Notes: generated by a model from the sequence alone, not told the origin. 42,106 nt of DNA from Beijerinckiaceae bacterium (GCA_006514895.1 VDMG01000290.1:1-42106), one strand, 5' to 3'. Shown: positions 1 through 9,388, counted from the stretch's first letter. Translations and numbers: made by a program.

Positions 1-105
1 CCCAGAGGCAAGGCAGAAACTTTCGAAACTCGCCGTCATATTCGCCAGCGCTTCGATCTTGACCGCTCTCGCAGGAATCGCGGTGGATGTGATAAGCCTG
101 TTCAT
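1..105 (-). CDS. 5' end of an unidentified gene, cut by window start
   Basis: An open frame of 35 codons runs on the minus strand from an ATG at 103-105 to the first base of the window without a stop. A purine-rich Shine-Dalgarno-like stretch (GAGAGGA on the minus strand, about 113-119) lies about 10 bases upstream. The visible residues (MNRLITSTAIPARAVKIEAL...) show no signal peptide, membrane helix or motif that I recognise. It would be divergent from rarA. Only the start is visible, so it may equally be a chance frame. Confidence 0.3.
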   Translation of the reverse strand, partial: MNRLITSTAIPARAVKIEALANMTASFESFCLASG

Positions 106-295
106 GGCGTTGCTTTCCTCTCGTGGAATCAGCACCCCGAGCCTACAAGCTCAAGGCGAGCAACGCCGCTCCTCCTATTTCAACAATCACCGGGACATGC
201 CCGTCAAGAGGGTTGTTTACCTTAACTGCTCTCGGCCTCCGCGCTCTTGCCCCGGCTTGCGCATGGCGCCCGCGTGGCCCAGATTTGAAAGCCAG

Positions 296-1609
296 ATGAC
301 CGATCTCTTCGCCGCCGCTAATCTCGAAAAAGACGCGCCGCACCCGCTCGCCGACCGGCTGCGGCCGCAAGTGCTCGCCGATGTGGCTGGGCAAGACCAT
401 CTTCTAGGGCCGCAAGGCGCTCTGACGCGGCTCATTGCCTCGGGCACTCTGGGAAGCCTGATTTTCTGGGGGCCGCCGGGGACCGGCAAGACGACGGTCG
501 CACGCCTTCTCGCGCGGGAGACGAAGCTCGCCTTCGTGCAGATCTCGGCGATTTTTTCCGGCGTCGGAGATCTTAAGAAAGTTTTCGAGGAGGCACGCGG
601 CAGGCGTAAGGCGGGTCAGGGAACCTTGCTTTTCGTCGACGAGGTGCATCGTTTCAACCGGGCGCAGCAGGATAGCTTCTTGCCAGTGATGGAAGATGGC
701 ACCATCACTTTGATTGGCGCGACCACCGAGAATCCGAGCTTCGAGCTCAACGCATCACTTTTATCGCGCGCAAGGGTCATGAGCTTCCATACGCTCGACG
801 CGACGGCGCTCGAGAAACTCCTCGTCCGGGCGGAAACCTGCGAGGCGCGGGCTCTGCCGCTCGATCCCGATGCCCGCCTCAGTCTGGTGCGGATGGCGGA
901 TGGCGATGGGCGGGCTGCCTTGAGCCTCGCCGAAGAGGTCTGGCGCGCCGCCAAGCCGGGCGAGCTCTTCGATACGGCCATGCTCGCTTCGATCGTCCAG
1001 CGGCGCGCGCCGGTTTACGATAAGGCGCGGGAGAGCCATTACAATCTGATTAGCGCGCTGCACAAATCGGTGCGTGGTTCGGACCCGGACGCGGCGCTTT
1101 ATTATCTCGCGCGCATGCTCGATGCCGGCGAAGATCCCCTCTTCATCGCACGGCGGGTGGTGCGCATGGCGGTCGAGGATATTGGTCTTGCCGATCCGCA
1201 GGCGCTTGCCGTCGCGCTCGCCGCCAAGGATGCTTACGATTTTCTCGGTTCTCCCGAAGGCGAGCTTGCGATCGCCAATGCGGTGATCTATGCCGCGACG
1301 GCGCCGAAGTCGAACGCGGCCTATGCAGCGTTCGAGGGCGCGACGCGGCTCGCCAAAGACCACGGCTCCTTGATGCCGCCCAAAATTATTCTTAACGCGC
1401 CGACGAAACTCATGAAGAAGGAAGGCTATGGCGCAAATTATGCTTATGATCACGACGAGCCGGAAGGCTTTTCAGGCCAAAATTACTGGCCAGAGGCGCT
1501 GGGGCGCCAGACACTGTATCGGCCTGTGGACCGGGGCTTCGAGCGAGATCTGCGTGTCCGCCTCGAACACTGGATCGAGCTCAGGAAACAAAGGAACGAT
1601 CCGGATTGA
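296..1609 (+). CDS. rarA: Replication-associated recombination protein A (RarA/MgsA AAA+ ATPase)
   Basis: AAA+ ATPase of the clamp-loader/RuvB class that acts at stalled replication forks; family members form tetramers and bind single-strand-binding protein and DNA ends. Seen: N-terminal segment with the typical PLADRLRP start, Walker A GPPGTGKTT (residues about 59-67), Walker B LLFVDEVHRF, a sensor-1 region GATTENPSFELN followed by an SR arginine-finger motif, and the family's C-terminal tetramerisation region. The frame is open from base 59, but the ATG at 296 gives 437 aa, the usual family size, and begins at the conserved N-terminus; the ATG at 263 is an alternative. It is followed by 162 bases before the trehalose synthase fusion and looks like a single transcription unit. 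Confidence 0.93.
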   Translation: MTDLFAAANLEKDAPHPLADRLRPQVLADVAGQDHLLGPQGALTRLIASGTLGSLIFWGPPGTGKTTVARLLARETKLAFVQISAIFSGVGDLKKVFEEARGRRKAGQGTLLFVDEVHRFNRAQQDSFLPVMEDGTITLIGATTENPSFELNASLLSRARVMSFHTLDATALEKLLVRAETCEARALPLDPDARLSLVRMADGDGRAALSLAEEVWRAAKPGELFDTAMLASIVQRRAPVYDKARESHYNLISALHKSVRGSDPDAALYYLARMLDAGEDPLFIARRVVRMAVEDIGLADPQALAVALAAKDAYDFLGSPEGELAIANAVIYAATAPKSNAAYAAFEGATRLAKDHGSLMPPKIILNAPTKLMKKEGYGANYAYDHDEPEGFSGQNYWPEALGRQTLYRPVDRGFERDLRVRLEHWIELRKQRNDPD

Positions 1610-1771
1610 CGTCGTGGATATGGCTTTCCCGCCCGGCGGCACCGCGGATGTTTTTCTAGTTATATTTCACGGGCCAAACGGCAGTCTTAAAAGCAACGGA
1701 TCCACGGGGATGCGCCTTTGCGGCAACCGCCAACAAGATCCGCAAGAAGCCGCGCGCTTGAGGTTCGCCGC

Positions 1772-4700
1772 ATGATCGATCGCAACGACCTGCAATGGTA
1801 TCGCGACGCGATTATCTATCAGCTGCATGTGAAATCCTTTTTCGACGCCAACAACGACGGCATTGGCGATTTCGGCGGCCTGACCCAAAAGCTTGATTAC
1901 ATCAAGGATCTCGGCGCGACCGCGGTTTGGGTCATGCCCTTCTATCCCTCGCCGCTGCGCGACGACGGCTATGACATTTCCTACTACCTCGGAATCAATC
2001 CGGCCTATGGCGGGCTGCGGGATTTCAAACGTTTCCTGCGCGAAGCGCATGAGCGTGGACTGCGGGTCATCACCGAGCTCGTGATCAATCATACATCGGA
2101 CCAGCATCCCTGGTTTAAGCGGGCGCGCGCGGCAAAGCCTGGTTCGGCAGCGCGCAATTTCTATGTTTGGGCGAGCACGGACAAAGGTTATAAAGACGCT
2201 CCGGTCATTTTCCTTGACACCGAAAAATCGAACTGGACCTGGGACGATCAAGCCAAAGCCTTTTATTGGCATCGCTTCTACGCGCATCAGCCCGATTTGA
2301 ATTTCGACAATCCCCGCGTTCTCGAAGCCGTGCTCGACGTCATGGCCTACTGGCTCGATATGGGCGTCGATGGATTGCGACTCGACGCCATCCCCTATCT
2401 CATCGAGCGGGAAGGCACGAATTGCGAAAATCTCCCGGAGTCCCACGCAGTCATCAAGAGGATTAGGGCCGCGGTCGATGCTCGCTACCCAGACCGGATG
2501 CTTCTCGCTGAGGCGAATCTTTGGCCGGAGGAAACGGCGCAATATTTCGGTCAAGGCGATGAATGCCATATGGCGTTTCATTTTCCGCTCATGCCGAGGA
2601 TCTACATGGCGCTGGCGCAGGAGGACCGGCATCCGATCACCGACATCATGCGGCAGACGCCGGAGGTCCCGGATGGCGCGCAATGGGCGATCTTTCTGCG
2701 CAACCATGACGAGATGACGCTTGCCATGGTGACCGGCACGGAGCGTGACTATCTTTGGTCCTTTTACGCCGCCGACCCGCGCGCGCGGATCAATCTTGGT
2801 ATTCGCCGCCGTCTCGCCCCTTTGCTCGAAAACGACCGGCGCAAGATCGAGCTTTTGAATTCGCTCCTGTTTTCCATGCCCGGCACGCCAATCATCTATT
2901 ATGGCGATGAGATCGGCATGGGCGACAATATCTATCTCGGCGACCGGGACGGCGTGCGCACGCCGATGCAATGGTCGCTTGATCGCAACGGCGGCTTCAG
3001 CCGTGCCGATCCGGCCAAGCTCTTCCTGCCCGCGATCCAGGACCCGGTTTATGGTTTCAGCGCCGTCAATGTCGAAGCGCAGCTCGTGAGCCCATCGAGC
3101 CTTTTGACGTGGATGCGGCGGATCATCGCGGTGCGGCGTTCGCATGTGTCATTCGGGCGAGGCTCGCTGCGCTTCCCTCATCCATCGAACCGGAAAGTCT
3201 TGGTCTATCTTCGCGAATTCCAGGGCGAGCGGATTCTCTGCGTCGCCAATGTGTCGCGGGCGCCGCAAGCGGTTGAGCTCGATCTCTCCGAATTCAAGGG
3301 TGCCGTGCCCGTCGAGCTTACTGCCGGCAGTCTCTTCCCGGCGATCGATTCGCGTTCCTATCTTTTGACATTGCCGGCCTATGGTTTCTTCTGGTTCAGG
3401 CTCGAGCCGGCCGAGGAAACCAAGGACCGCCACGACCAGCATGTGACGCCAGGGCTTTTTACGCTGGTTGCCACTGGTAAGCTCGAAACGATCCTTGCCG
3501 GGCGAGAACGCGTCGCCTTCGAGCGCACGGTCGCACCGCGCTTCTTGCCTTCGCGGCGCTGGTTTGGTCATAAAGAGACGCAGGTCGCCGGGATTTCGGT
3601 CAGGGATTTCGCCGTGCTTCGCGATGGCGGGCGGAGCCGCTTTGTTCTTCCGCTCCTCGACGTCAAACTCCCCGATGGCGGGGTCGAGAGTTATTTCGCG
3701 CCTCTTGCCGCGGAACCGGAGCACAAGGATGGACCGCCCCTTGTCCACGCCGCCGCGAGGCTGCGCCGCGGCGCCTTGACCGGCCTGCTTTATGAAGCGG
3801 AGGCCTGCGAAGGCTTCGTCCCGGCGATGGTTGTGGCGCTACGGCGCGGCGAAAGACTGGACACCGGCCAAGGTGGCAGAATCTCTTTCTTGCCAACGTC
3901 TCGTCTCGGGGCCGAGCTCATGATCGAGGCAACCGATGTCCACCGTATTGGCGCCGGACAGCGCAACTCCTCGCTCGTCCTCGCCAACCAGATGATGCTG
4001 AAAATCCGTCACCGGGTACAAATCGGCACTGACCCCGAGGTCGAGACCCTGCACTTTCTGACTGAAGTGGCACATTTTGCCAATGCTCCTCCCTTGCTCG
4101 GCGTTGTCGAATATATTGACCGCGAGGAGAACCACGCCGTTCTCGCGGTCCTGCAAACTTTCATGCGCAACCAAGGCGATGCCTGGACATGGACGCTCGG
4201 AGCATTGAAGCGCATCATCGAGGCTGCCGCCTTGACGCCGGGGCAAGACGACCGCGCCGGTCATGAGGAATTCGCAATCTATGTGCCGCACATGCGGCGG
4301 CTTGGCTTGCGCACGGCGGAAATGCATAAGGCGCTGTCGGCGCCAACCTCCGATCCAGCGTTCAAGGCCGAAACGCTGACATTCGACGATGTCTGCGAGG
4401 CAGCGGACACGGCAAGAATTATGGCCGAGCACGCCTTCACACGCCTCCGAACGGTCCCCACGAACGCAAGCGCGGACAAGCACGCCCAGGCCGAACGCCT
4501 TCTGGCCCGGCAGGAAGAGTGCTTTGCTCTGATTGATAAGCTTGTTCAAAAGCCGAATGGCGCCATCAAGATCCGCATTCACGGCGATTATTCTCTTGGC
4601 CGCCTCCTGGTCATGAAGGACGATGTGATGATCGTTGATTTTGGGGAAGGTCCTTCCATATCCCCCAGTCAGAGGCGCGCCAAGACGTCGCCGCTGCGCG

Positions 4701-5035
4701 ATGTCGCGGTCATGCTGCGCTCCCTTGCTCGTGCAGTCGCCGCTGCCAAAAGTGATCTCACAAGGTTCGTCCCCGACGCGCCGCTCGTGGCCGCAAGACT
4801 CCACGAAGAACTTGTCCTATTTTCTCAAATCTTCATCCAAGCTTATATGGAGGCCGCGAGTGGCAGCCCGATCTGGATCGAAGATGAAACCACGCGGAGA
4901 CACCTTCTCGTCCTCTATTTGCTGGCTGAATTGCTCCATGAAATCGAAACCGGGGCGGAAAGCCACCCGGAATGGACAGATACGGCCATTGATGGCGTCA
5001 ACACGATCCTCGATCGCATGGCCGAGAGAGCATGA
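1772..5035 (+). CDS. treS: Trehalose synthase (maltose alpha-glucosyltransferase) fused to maltokinase
   Basis: Bifunctional cytoplasmic enzyme: the TreS half interconverts trehalose and maltose and the Mak/Pep2 half phosphorylates maltose to maltose-1-phosphate, the donor for GlgE alpha-glucan synthesis. Seen in the N-terminal half (about 1-545): GH13 barrel with nucleophile Asp205 in DGLRLDAIPYL, acid/base Glu247 in LLAEANLWPEE and Asp313 in FLRNHDEMTL, then the C-terminal beta domain. The second half (about 560-1087) has an aminoglycoside-kinase-like fold with HGDYSLGRLL (near 937) and VDFGEG (Asp956). The 1087-aa length is normal for TreS-Mak fusions. The start is the ATG directly before DRNDLQWYRDAIIYQLHVKS; an open frame extends 18 codons further up. 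glgE and glgB are not in the window, so the remainder of the pathway is inferred to lie elsewhere. Confidence 0.93.
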   Translation: MIDRNDLQWYRDAIIYQLHVKSFFDANNDGIGDFGGLTQKLDYIKDLGATAVWVMPFYPSPLRDDGYDISYYLGINPAYGGLRDFKRFLREAHERGLRVITELVINHTSDQHPWFKRARAAKPGSAARNFYVWASTDKGYKDAPVIFLDTEKSNWTWDDQAKAFYWHRFYAHQPDLNFDNPRVLEAVLDVMAYWLDMGVDGLRLDAIPYLIEREGTNCENLPESHAVIKRIRAAVDARYPDRMLLAEANLWPEETAQYFGQGDECHMAFHFPLMPRIYMALAQEDRHPITDIMRQTPEVPDGAQWAIFLRNHDEMTLAMVTGTERDYLWSFYAADPRARINLGIRRRLAPLLENDRRKIELLNSLLFSMPGTPIIYYGDEIGMGDNIYLGDRDGVRTPMQWSLDRNGGFSRADPAKLFLPAIQDPVYGFSAVNVEAQLVSPSSLLTWMRRIIAVRRSHVSFGRGSLRFPHPSNRKVLVYLREFQGERILCVANVSRAPQAVELDLSEFKGAVPVELTAGSLFPAIDSRSYLLTLPAYGFFWFRLEPAEETKDRHDQHVTPGLFTLVATGKLETILAGRERVAFERTVAPRFLPSRRWFGHKETQVAGISVRDFAVLRDGGRSRFVLPLLDVKLPDGGVESYFAPLAAEPEHKDGPPLVHAAARLRRGALTGLLYEAEACEGFVPAMVVALRRGERLDTGQGGRISFLPTSRLGAELMIEATDVHRIGAGQRNSSLVLANQMMLKIRHRVQIGTDPEVETLHFLTEVAHFANAPPLLGVVEYIDREENHAVLAVLQTFMRNQGDAWTWTLGALKRIIEAAALTPGQDDRAGHEEFAIYVPHMRRLGLRTAEMHKALSAPTSDPAFKAETLTFDDVCEAADTARIMAEHAFTRLRTVPTNASADKHAQAERLLARQEECFALIDKLVQKPNGAIKIRIHGDYSLGRLLVMKDDVMIVDFGEGPSISPSQRRAKTSPLRDVAVMLRSLARAVAAAKSDLTRFVPDAPLVAARLHEELVLFSQIFIQAYMEAASGSPIWIEDETTRRHLLVLYLLAELLHEIETGAESHPEWTDTAIDGVNTILDRMAERA

Positions 5036-5068
5036 ACGGTTCCAATGCGCCGCGAAAGGACATCTCAC

Positions 5069-5101
5069 GATCGCGAAACGATGGCGCTAATGGTCGCGAT
5101 C
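5069..5101. repeat. 8-bp inverted repeat behind treS, possible terminator
   Basis: GATCGCGA (5069-5076) and TCGCGATC (5094-5101) are perfectly complementary around a 17-base loop, about 35 bases after the treS stop. No T run follows, so intrinsic termination is doubtful. A third copy of ATCGCGA occurs near 5121-5128. The rest of the 386-base gap between treS and rpsT holds only the candidate promoter noted separately. Confidence 0.35.
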
Positions 5102-5212
5102 TAGAAGGCGGAAATCTTTCAATCGCGAAGCGCGAGGCCAGGTGACGCCCGTCGGTTGCCGCTTCTCTCGAAGCCAAAAAAGACGCGCACGCGCAAACGC
5201 GGATATCGAGCA

Positions 5213-5242
5213 TTGACGGGCCGGAAGCTTCGTGATTATTAG
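5213..5242 (+). promoter_or_regulatory. Candidate sigma-70-type promoter for rpsT
   Basis: TTGACG (5213-5218) and TATTAG (5237-5242) are separated by 18 bases, about 180 bases upstream of rpsT. The -35 is a good alphaproteobacterial match; the -10 matches 4 of 6 positions. This is inference from sequence alone, and other TTG-rich hexamers lie nearby. Confidence 0.3.
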
Positions 5243-5421
5243 CGCCATCCTCACGCGCGATCCGATGCGGAAAATGGGTCGTGCTGTGATCCCTTTGTCA
5301 TTGCGTGATATTTATCGCGACCCCGGTCTCGGTTTCGAAATCATGCTCGAACGGCCATGCTTGGCCAGATTTACCGTCGTGGGGTCAATTTTCACGTTGG
5401 CTCACGCCTAGGATTTTTTTG

Positions 5422-5688
5422 ATGGCGAACACACTTTCGGCCAAGAAGGCCGCCCGTAAAATCGAGCGCCGCGCCGCGGTTAACCGCTCACGGCGCAGCC
5501 AAATGCGCACTTATGTCCGCAAGGTTGAAGAGGCTATTGCCGCAGGAGACCATGGTGCGGCGGCTGCCGCTTTTCGTGTCGCCGAGCCATTGGTCATGCG
5601 CGCGGCGCAAAAGGGAATCGTGCATCCCAACACGGCCGCGCGAAAGGTCTCGAGGTTAAGCAGGCGGATTAATGCGTTAAGCAAATGA
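5422..5688 (+). CDS. rpsT: 30S ribosomal protein S20
   Basis: Primary-binding small-subunit protein that packs against the 5' domain and helix 44 of 16S rRNA. Seen: 88 aa, starting [21 protein letters not shown], strongly basic and helical throughout, with the conserved C-terminal region around [19 protein letters not shown]. The ATG at 5422 gives exactly the family length; the frame is open further upstream but without similarity. A clear intrinsic terminator follows at 5717. Location just upstream of dnaA on the same strand is the classic alphaproteobacterial arrangement near the replication origin. Confidence 0.96.
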   Translation: MANTLSAKKAARKIERRAAVNRSRRSQMRTYVRKVEEAIAAGDHGAAAAAFRVAEPLVMRAAQKGIVHPNTAARKVSRLSRRINALSK

Positions 5689-5716
5689 TTGACGTCCGAG
5701 AAGATTTTTATCCTTG

Positions 5717-5742
5717 AGCCCGGTGGATGCCGGGCTTTTTTT
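5717..5742 (+). terminator. Intrinsic terminator of rpsT
   Basis: A stem GCCCGG (5718-5723) / CCGGGC (5730-5735), closed by an extra A-T pair, with a 6-base loop, is followed by seven T residues (5736-5742). It lies 28 bases after the rpsT stop, so rpsT is transcribed separately from dnaA. Confidence 0.85.
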
Positions 5743-6041
5743 GCGGCCAAAAAAGCGAACGCAGTCGTCATTTTGACTCTGTTGGGTACCGCACAACCAA
5801 TTTCCATGCAACTCAATGACTTGTCCTTAAAGCCACGCGACACCTTCGAGCAAAGCCGTTTTTCCCCTCGCGACGGCCCTGCACATTGAAATTTTTTGCA
5901 ACCTTGTCCAGCGGCCAGAAGACTTCAATCCCGCTTTTTTCCACCCCTTTTGCGCGCCCTATGGACTCGCGCGAAATCAGGCGGTTACGCGCGCTACCGG
6001 ATCATGCATATTTGCTCCTGCAAAACTGATATTATCAATCA

Positions 6042-6059
6042 TTCATGAAGCTTCATGAA
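6042..6059. repeat. 18-bp perfect palindrome upstream of dnaA
   Basis: TTCATGAAGCTTCATGAA reads identically on both strands and contains TTCATGAA twice. It ends 7 bases before the CtrA-type box. Such symmetry is typical of a binding site for a dimeric (or tetrameric) regulator; which one is unknown. Confidence 0.6.
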
Positions 6060-6066
6060 GCGGCCC

Positions 6067-6083
6067 TTAAGGATTCATTAAAC
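6067..6083 (+). promoter_or_regulatory. CtrA-type binding box with a GANTC methylation site in its spacer
   Basis: TTAA (6067-6070), seven bases GGATTCA, TTAA (6078-6081), then AC. This matches the CtrA consensus TTAA-N7-TTAA exactly. The spacer contains GATTC (6072-6076), a CcrM (GANTC) site. In Caulobacter and relatives CtrA represses origin firing and CcrM methylation tunes dnaA transcription. The position is 533 bases before dnaA and the functional assignment is inference. Confidence 0.6.
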
Positions 6084-6616
6084 CGTGCTTGCGGACCGTC
6101 TCGCCGATGCTAAAGTCTCCTTCCGGTCTGGAACTGGCTAACTCCAGATTTCGAGACGGATCTCCTGTGAGTTCTCCCGTTCGTATGAGTGTTTAGCGTG
6201 TAAAGGCGCGTCGTGATCCTGTATAACAAATTTATATGGGCGGGTTACGTCACGCAATGGTTTAGTATATACGCTGGAAAGACTTTCTACACGATGCCGG
6301 TTATTGGTCTCCAGAGTGTTTCGTTCGGGTCTTCTTTTGATTTGATGTAAACAAGCTCTGTGGTTCTCAATGCGGAGCGAAGGGGGATATACGACCGTGC
6401 TAGCATTCATTGAATATCCGAATGTTCTGTTTCCCCCTGCGCGCGGAAGTGTCGTGGCAGAGCGCATTCAAAGGGCTTATTGGGCTTCAACCCGGCATCG
6501 TCGGCGCATTCGCGGCTAGTTTCGCCCCTTAATCTTTTTTCAGTCATCGTCCATTTCTGGCGCCGGCATTTGCGCGGACGCTGTTGCTTTGCCTTGATTC
6601 CTAAGGAAGAAGACCG

Positions 6617-8125
6617 ATGCCGAATCTGCGCAGACAAATTTCCGAGCCCGGAGCTGCTGCCATGGGCGAAGCCTGGATGCGAATCTGCCGGCGGCTGCGC
6701 CTGGAACTTGGCGAAGACGTTTTCTCATCCTGGTTCGGGTGCCTCGAACTCGATGCGCTCTCCGACGAGGACGCCTGCCTCTCGGTGCCCACGAAATTTT
6801 TGAAGAGCTGGATTCAATCGCACTATACGAACAAGATTCTTCAGGCGCTCGCCAGCGAATTTCCGACGATCAAACGGGTGTCGATCAAAGTTCGTTCCTC
6901 GACGCGGCCAGCAGCTCCCCAGCGTGCCACTGGCGGCCACCTCGCTCCTACTTCTTGCGGCGACCCGGATTCGGTGAGAGGGCGGACCGTCACTTCATTG
7001 GCATCTTCCCCGCTGATGGTGGCATCCGCCGCGACACTGCCGAGAAAAACGGCCTCGATGGAGGGTTACGAGGCGGAAACTCTCACGGGGTCGCCGTTGG
7101 ATCGCCGTTTGATTTTCTCGAATTTTCTCGTCGGTGCATCCAACCAGCTCGCCCATGCCGCGGCGCAGAGGATCGCTTTCGCGGCGCCGGGAGACCCATT
7201 GCTTTTCAATCCGCTTTATCTCCATGCTTCTGTCGGATTGGGTAAGACCCACCTTCTCCAAGCCGTCGCGCATGCTGCCTCCTCGGCAAAGCACAAGGTT
7301 ATCTATCTCACCGCTGAGCGATTCATGTACGGTTTGGTCGCCGCCCTCAAAGCGCAGACGGCGATCGCTTTCAAGGAAAGGTTGCGGGCAATCGATCTCC
7401 TTGTCATCGACGACATCCAATTTCTCCAGGGCAAGTCGATTCAACAAGAGTTCTGTCATACGCTGAATGCGCTGATCGATTCCCGCCGGCAGATCGTGAT
7501 CGCGGCCGACCGGCCGCCAGGCGATCTCGAAAGTCTCGAAGAAAGAGTAAGGTCGCGTTTGGCTGGTGGACTTTGTATTGAAATCGGAGGGCTCGACGAG
7601 GCGCTACGGATCAAGATTCTTGAAGCACGCATCGCCGCTGCGAAACTGGTGCACCAAACTTTCGAGGTTCCGGCTGCGGTCGTCGCCTATGTCGCAAGCG
7701 TCGTTCAGACGAATGGCCGCGATCTTGATGGCGCCATCAACCGGCTGCTCGCGCATGCGTCTTTGAATGGCGCGCCGCTTTCGATGGAAACCGCCGAGCG
7801 CGCCATTCGCGATCTGGTGCGAACTCCAGAGCCGAAAAAGATCAAGATCGAGGACATCCAGAAACTGGTCGCAAGCCATTTCAACGTAAGCCGCGCCGAT
7901 ATCCTGTCCTCGCGGCGAACCGCGACGGTAGTGCGGCCGCGCCAGATCGCCATGTATCTTTCCAAGCTTCTGACCCCACGCTCGCTTCCGGAAATCGGGC
8001 GGCGTTTCGGCGGCCGCGACCACACGACCGTCCTCCATGCGGTGCGAAAGATCACGGGTCTCGTGACCACGGACGGAACATTGTCGGAGGAGGTCGAACT
8101 TTTGAAGCGCATGCTTTTGGAGTGA
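6617..8125 (+). CDS. dnaA: Chromosomal replication initiator protein DnaA
   Basis: Binds DnaA boxes, oligomerises with ATP and opens the origin. Seen: domain I (about 15-90), variable linker domain II (about 92-160), AAA+ domain III from about 165 with Walker A in [10 protein letters not shown] (about 203-211) and Walker [14 protein letters not shown], and helix-turn-helix domain IV with the DnaA signature [13 protein letters not shown] near the C-terminus. 502 aa is normal. The ATG at 6617 is preceded by AAGGAAG (6602-6608), which supports this start over the ATG at 6662. Unlike in many bacteria, dnaN does not follow; ruvC does, after 48 bases. Control elements upstream are described separately. 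Confidence 0.96.
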   Translation: MPNLRRQISEPGAAAMGEAWMRICRRLRLELGEDVFSSWFGCLELDALSDEDACLSVPTKFLKSWIQSHYTNKILQALASEFPTIKRVSIKVRSSTRPAAPQRATGGHLAPTSCGDPDSVRGRTVTSLASSPLMVASAATLPRKTASMEGYEAETLTGSPLDRRLIFSNFLVGASNQLAHAAAQRIAFAAPGDPLLFNPLYLHASVGLGKTHLLQAVAHAASSAKHKVIYLTAERFMYGLVAALKAQTAIAFKERLRAIDLLVIDDIQFLQGKSIQQEFCHTLNALIDSRRQIVIAADRPPGDLESLEERVRSRLAGGLCIEIGGLDEALRIKILEARIAAAKLVHQTFEVPAAVVAYVASVVQTNGRDLDGAINRLLAHASLNGAPLSMETAERAIRDLVRTPEPKKIKIEDIQKLVASHFNVSRADILSSRRTATVVRPRQIAMYLSKLLTPRSLPEIGRRFGGRDHTTVLHAVRKITGLVTTDGTLSEEVELLKRMLLE

Positions 8126-8173
8126 GTTCGTTTCGAATATTCCCCCGTGCCGCGAGACAAGCTAGGCTCGGCC

Positions 8174-8689
8174 ATGGAGCAAGCGGCGATTCGCATCATC
8201 GGCATCGATCCAGGTCTGCGGACTATGGGATGGGGCGTGATCGAGGCCAATGGCGGACGGATTGCCTATGTCGCGAGTGGCGCCGTCCGCTCGAGCGGTA
8301 GAAAGGCGCTCTCTGAGCGCTTGCGCGAGCTCCACTTGGGACTCGCCGCCATCATAAGAGAACACGAGCCAAAGGAGGCGGCGGTCGAGGAAACCTACGT
8401 CAATCGCGATCCGCAATCGGCCCTAAAGCTCGGTCAGGCGCGCGGGATAGCGCTCGCTGTTCCGGCGCTTGCCGGCCTTCCGGTCGCCGAATATGCGGCC
8501 AATCTCATCAAGAAAACGGTGACCGGCTCCGGCCATGCGGAAAAAGCGCAGATTGCGTTGATGGTGAGAAATCTTCTCCCCGGAAGCGGCGCGCAAGGAG
8601 CGGATGCGGCGGATGCGCTGGCGGCAGCGATCACTCATGCCCGGATCCGTCTTTGGGCGCGCAATCTGGAAACCGCCGCCGGACCTTAG
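8174..8689 (+). CDS. ruvC: Crossover junction endodeoxyribonuclease RuvC
   Basis: Dimeric endonuclease that resolves Holliday junctions by symmetric cuts. Seen: RNase H-like fold with catalytic acids Asp12 (IGIDPGL), Glu72/73 (VEETYVN) and the C-terminal pair Asp144 and Asp147 (GADAADALAAAITH). The start at 8174 gives 171 aa, the usual size; the frame continues nine codons upstream. It sits 48 bases after dnaA and 63 bases before ruvA, on the same strand, so co-transcription with dnaA is possible. Confidence 0.95.
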   Translation: MEQAAIRIIGIDPGLRTMGWGVIEANGGRIAYVASGAVRSSGRKALSERLRELHLGLAAIIREHEPKEAAVEETYVNRDPQSALKLGQARGIALAVPALAGLPVAEYAANLIKKTVTGSGHAEKAQIALMVRNLLPGSGAQGADAADALAAAITHARIRLWARNLETAAGP

Positions 8690-8752
8690 CCGGCTGGCGG
8701 CCTACAATTCGCTCTACGAGAGCGTATCGCGAACTTAAAACCTGCGGCCAAA

Positions 8753-9364
8753 ATGATCGGCAAGCTCAAAGGCATCATCGACTCCCTGGCCGAGGATTAT
8801 ATGATCCTCGATGTGCAGGGTGTCGGCTATATCGTGCATTGCTCGGGTCGCACGCTGCAAAAGCTGCCACGGACCGGCGAAGCGGCCACGCTCGCGATCG
8901 AGACGCAAATGCGCGAGGATTCGATAAAATTGTTCGGCTTCATCTCCGAGACGGACCGCCGCTGGTTCCGGCTCCTCCTCACGGTGCAAGGTGTCGGTGC
9001 AAAAGTGGCTCTTGCGATTCAGACCGTTCTCGATGCCGCCGAACTTGCCTCCGCGATTGGCTGCCAGGATAAAGCAGCAATCGCGCGGGCGCCCGGGGTT
9101 GGTCCGAAACTCGCGGCGCGGATCGTCGCCGAATTAAAGGACAAGGCAATCGTTCCCGGCGCGTCCGGCGCGGCAACCGCCCAGCTTGCCGGACTGGATG
9201 GCGGCAAGCCCGCCGCCGCGCAGGACGCACTCTCGGCCTTGGTCAATCTCGGCTATGGGCGGTCGCAAGCCGCCGCGGCCGTCGCGGCTTCGCTCGCGGC
9301 GCTTGGCGAGGACGCGCCCGCCGCCGAGCTGATCCTCCGCGGCCTCAAAGAATTGGCGAGGTAA
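8753..9364 (+). CDS. ruvA: Holliday junction branch migration protein RuvA
   Basis: Tetrameric junction-binding subunit of the RuvAB motor. Seen: N-terminal OB domain ([20 protein letters not shown]), two helix-hairpin-helix motifs ([12 protein letters not shown] about residue 79-90 and [16 protein letters not shown] about 113-128), an Ala-rich flexible linker and the C-terminal RuvB-binding domain ([18 protein letters not shown]). 203 aa is normal. ruvB, usually the next gene in a ruvCAB operon, is absent: the next gene, tsaD, is convergent 24 bases away. Confidence 0.95.
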   Translation: MIGKLKGIIDSLAEDYMILDVQGVGYIVHCSGRTLQKLPRTGEAATLAIETQMREDSIKLFGFISETDRRWFRLLLTVQGVGAKVALAIQTVLDAAELASAIGCQDKAAIARAPGVGPKLAARIVAELKDKAIVPGASGAATAQLAGLDGGKPAAAQDALSALVNLGYGRSQAAAAVAASLAALGEDAPAAELILRGLKELAR

Positions 9365-9388
9365 AGTGGCAACCGGCTTATTCGCGGA

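Larger units (their letters stand above)
5743..6616. other. Long rpsT-dnaA intergenic region, dnaA control region and possible origin region
   Basis: About 870 bases without a credible gene. It is locally AT-rich (6010-6060 and 6215-6265) and holds an 18-bp palindrome (6042-6059), a TTAA-N7-TTAA box (6067-6081) and four GANTC sites (5775, 5964, 6072, 6596), the last 17 bases before the dnaA start. Canonical DnaA boxes (TTATCCACA) are absent; only weak matches at 5937-5945 and 6359-6367 are visible. In this order of bacteria the origin may lie here or on another side of this gene block, so an origin call is not supported; a dnaA control region is. Confidence 0.45.

Noticed and set aside
1667-3145. 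492-codon open frame on the minus strand opposite the TreS domain
   Set aside because: Lies wholly antisense to a gene with full catalytic motifs; Arg/His-rich translation without any family pattern. Codon-bias shadow.
5937-6367. Weak DnaA-box-like sequences (TTTTCCACC at 5937, TGTGGTTCT at 6359)
   Set aside because: Two or more mismatches each, not clustered; cannot support an origin call.
6138-6467. 109-codon minus-strand open frame in the rpsT-dnaA gap
   Set aside because: No ribosome site or recognisable domain, and located in a region with regulatory symmetry. Not convincing as a gene.
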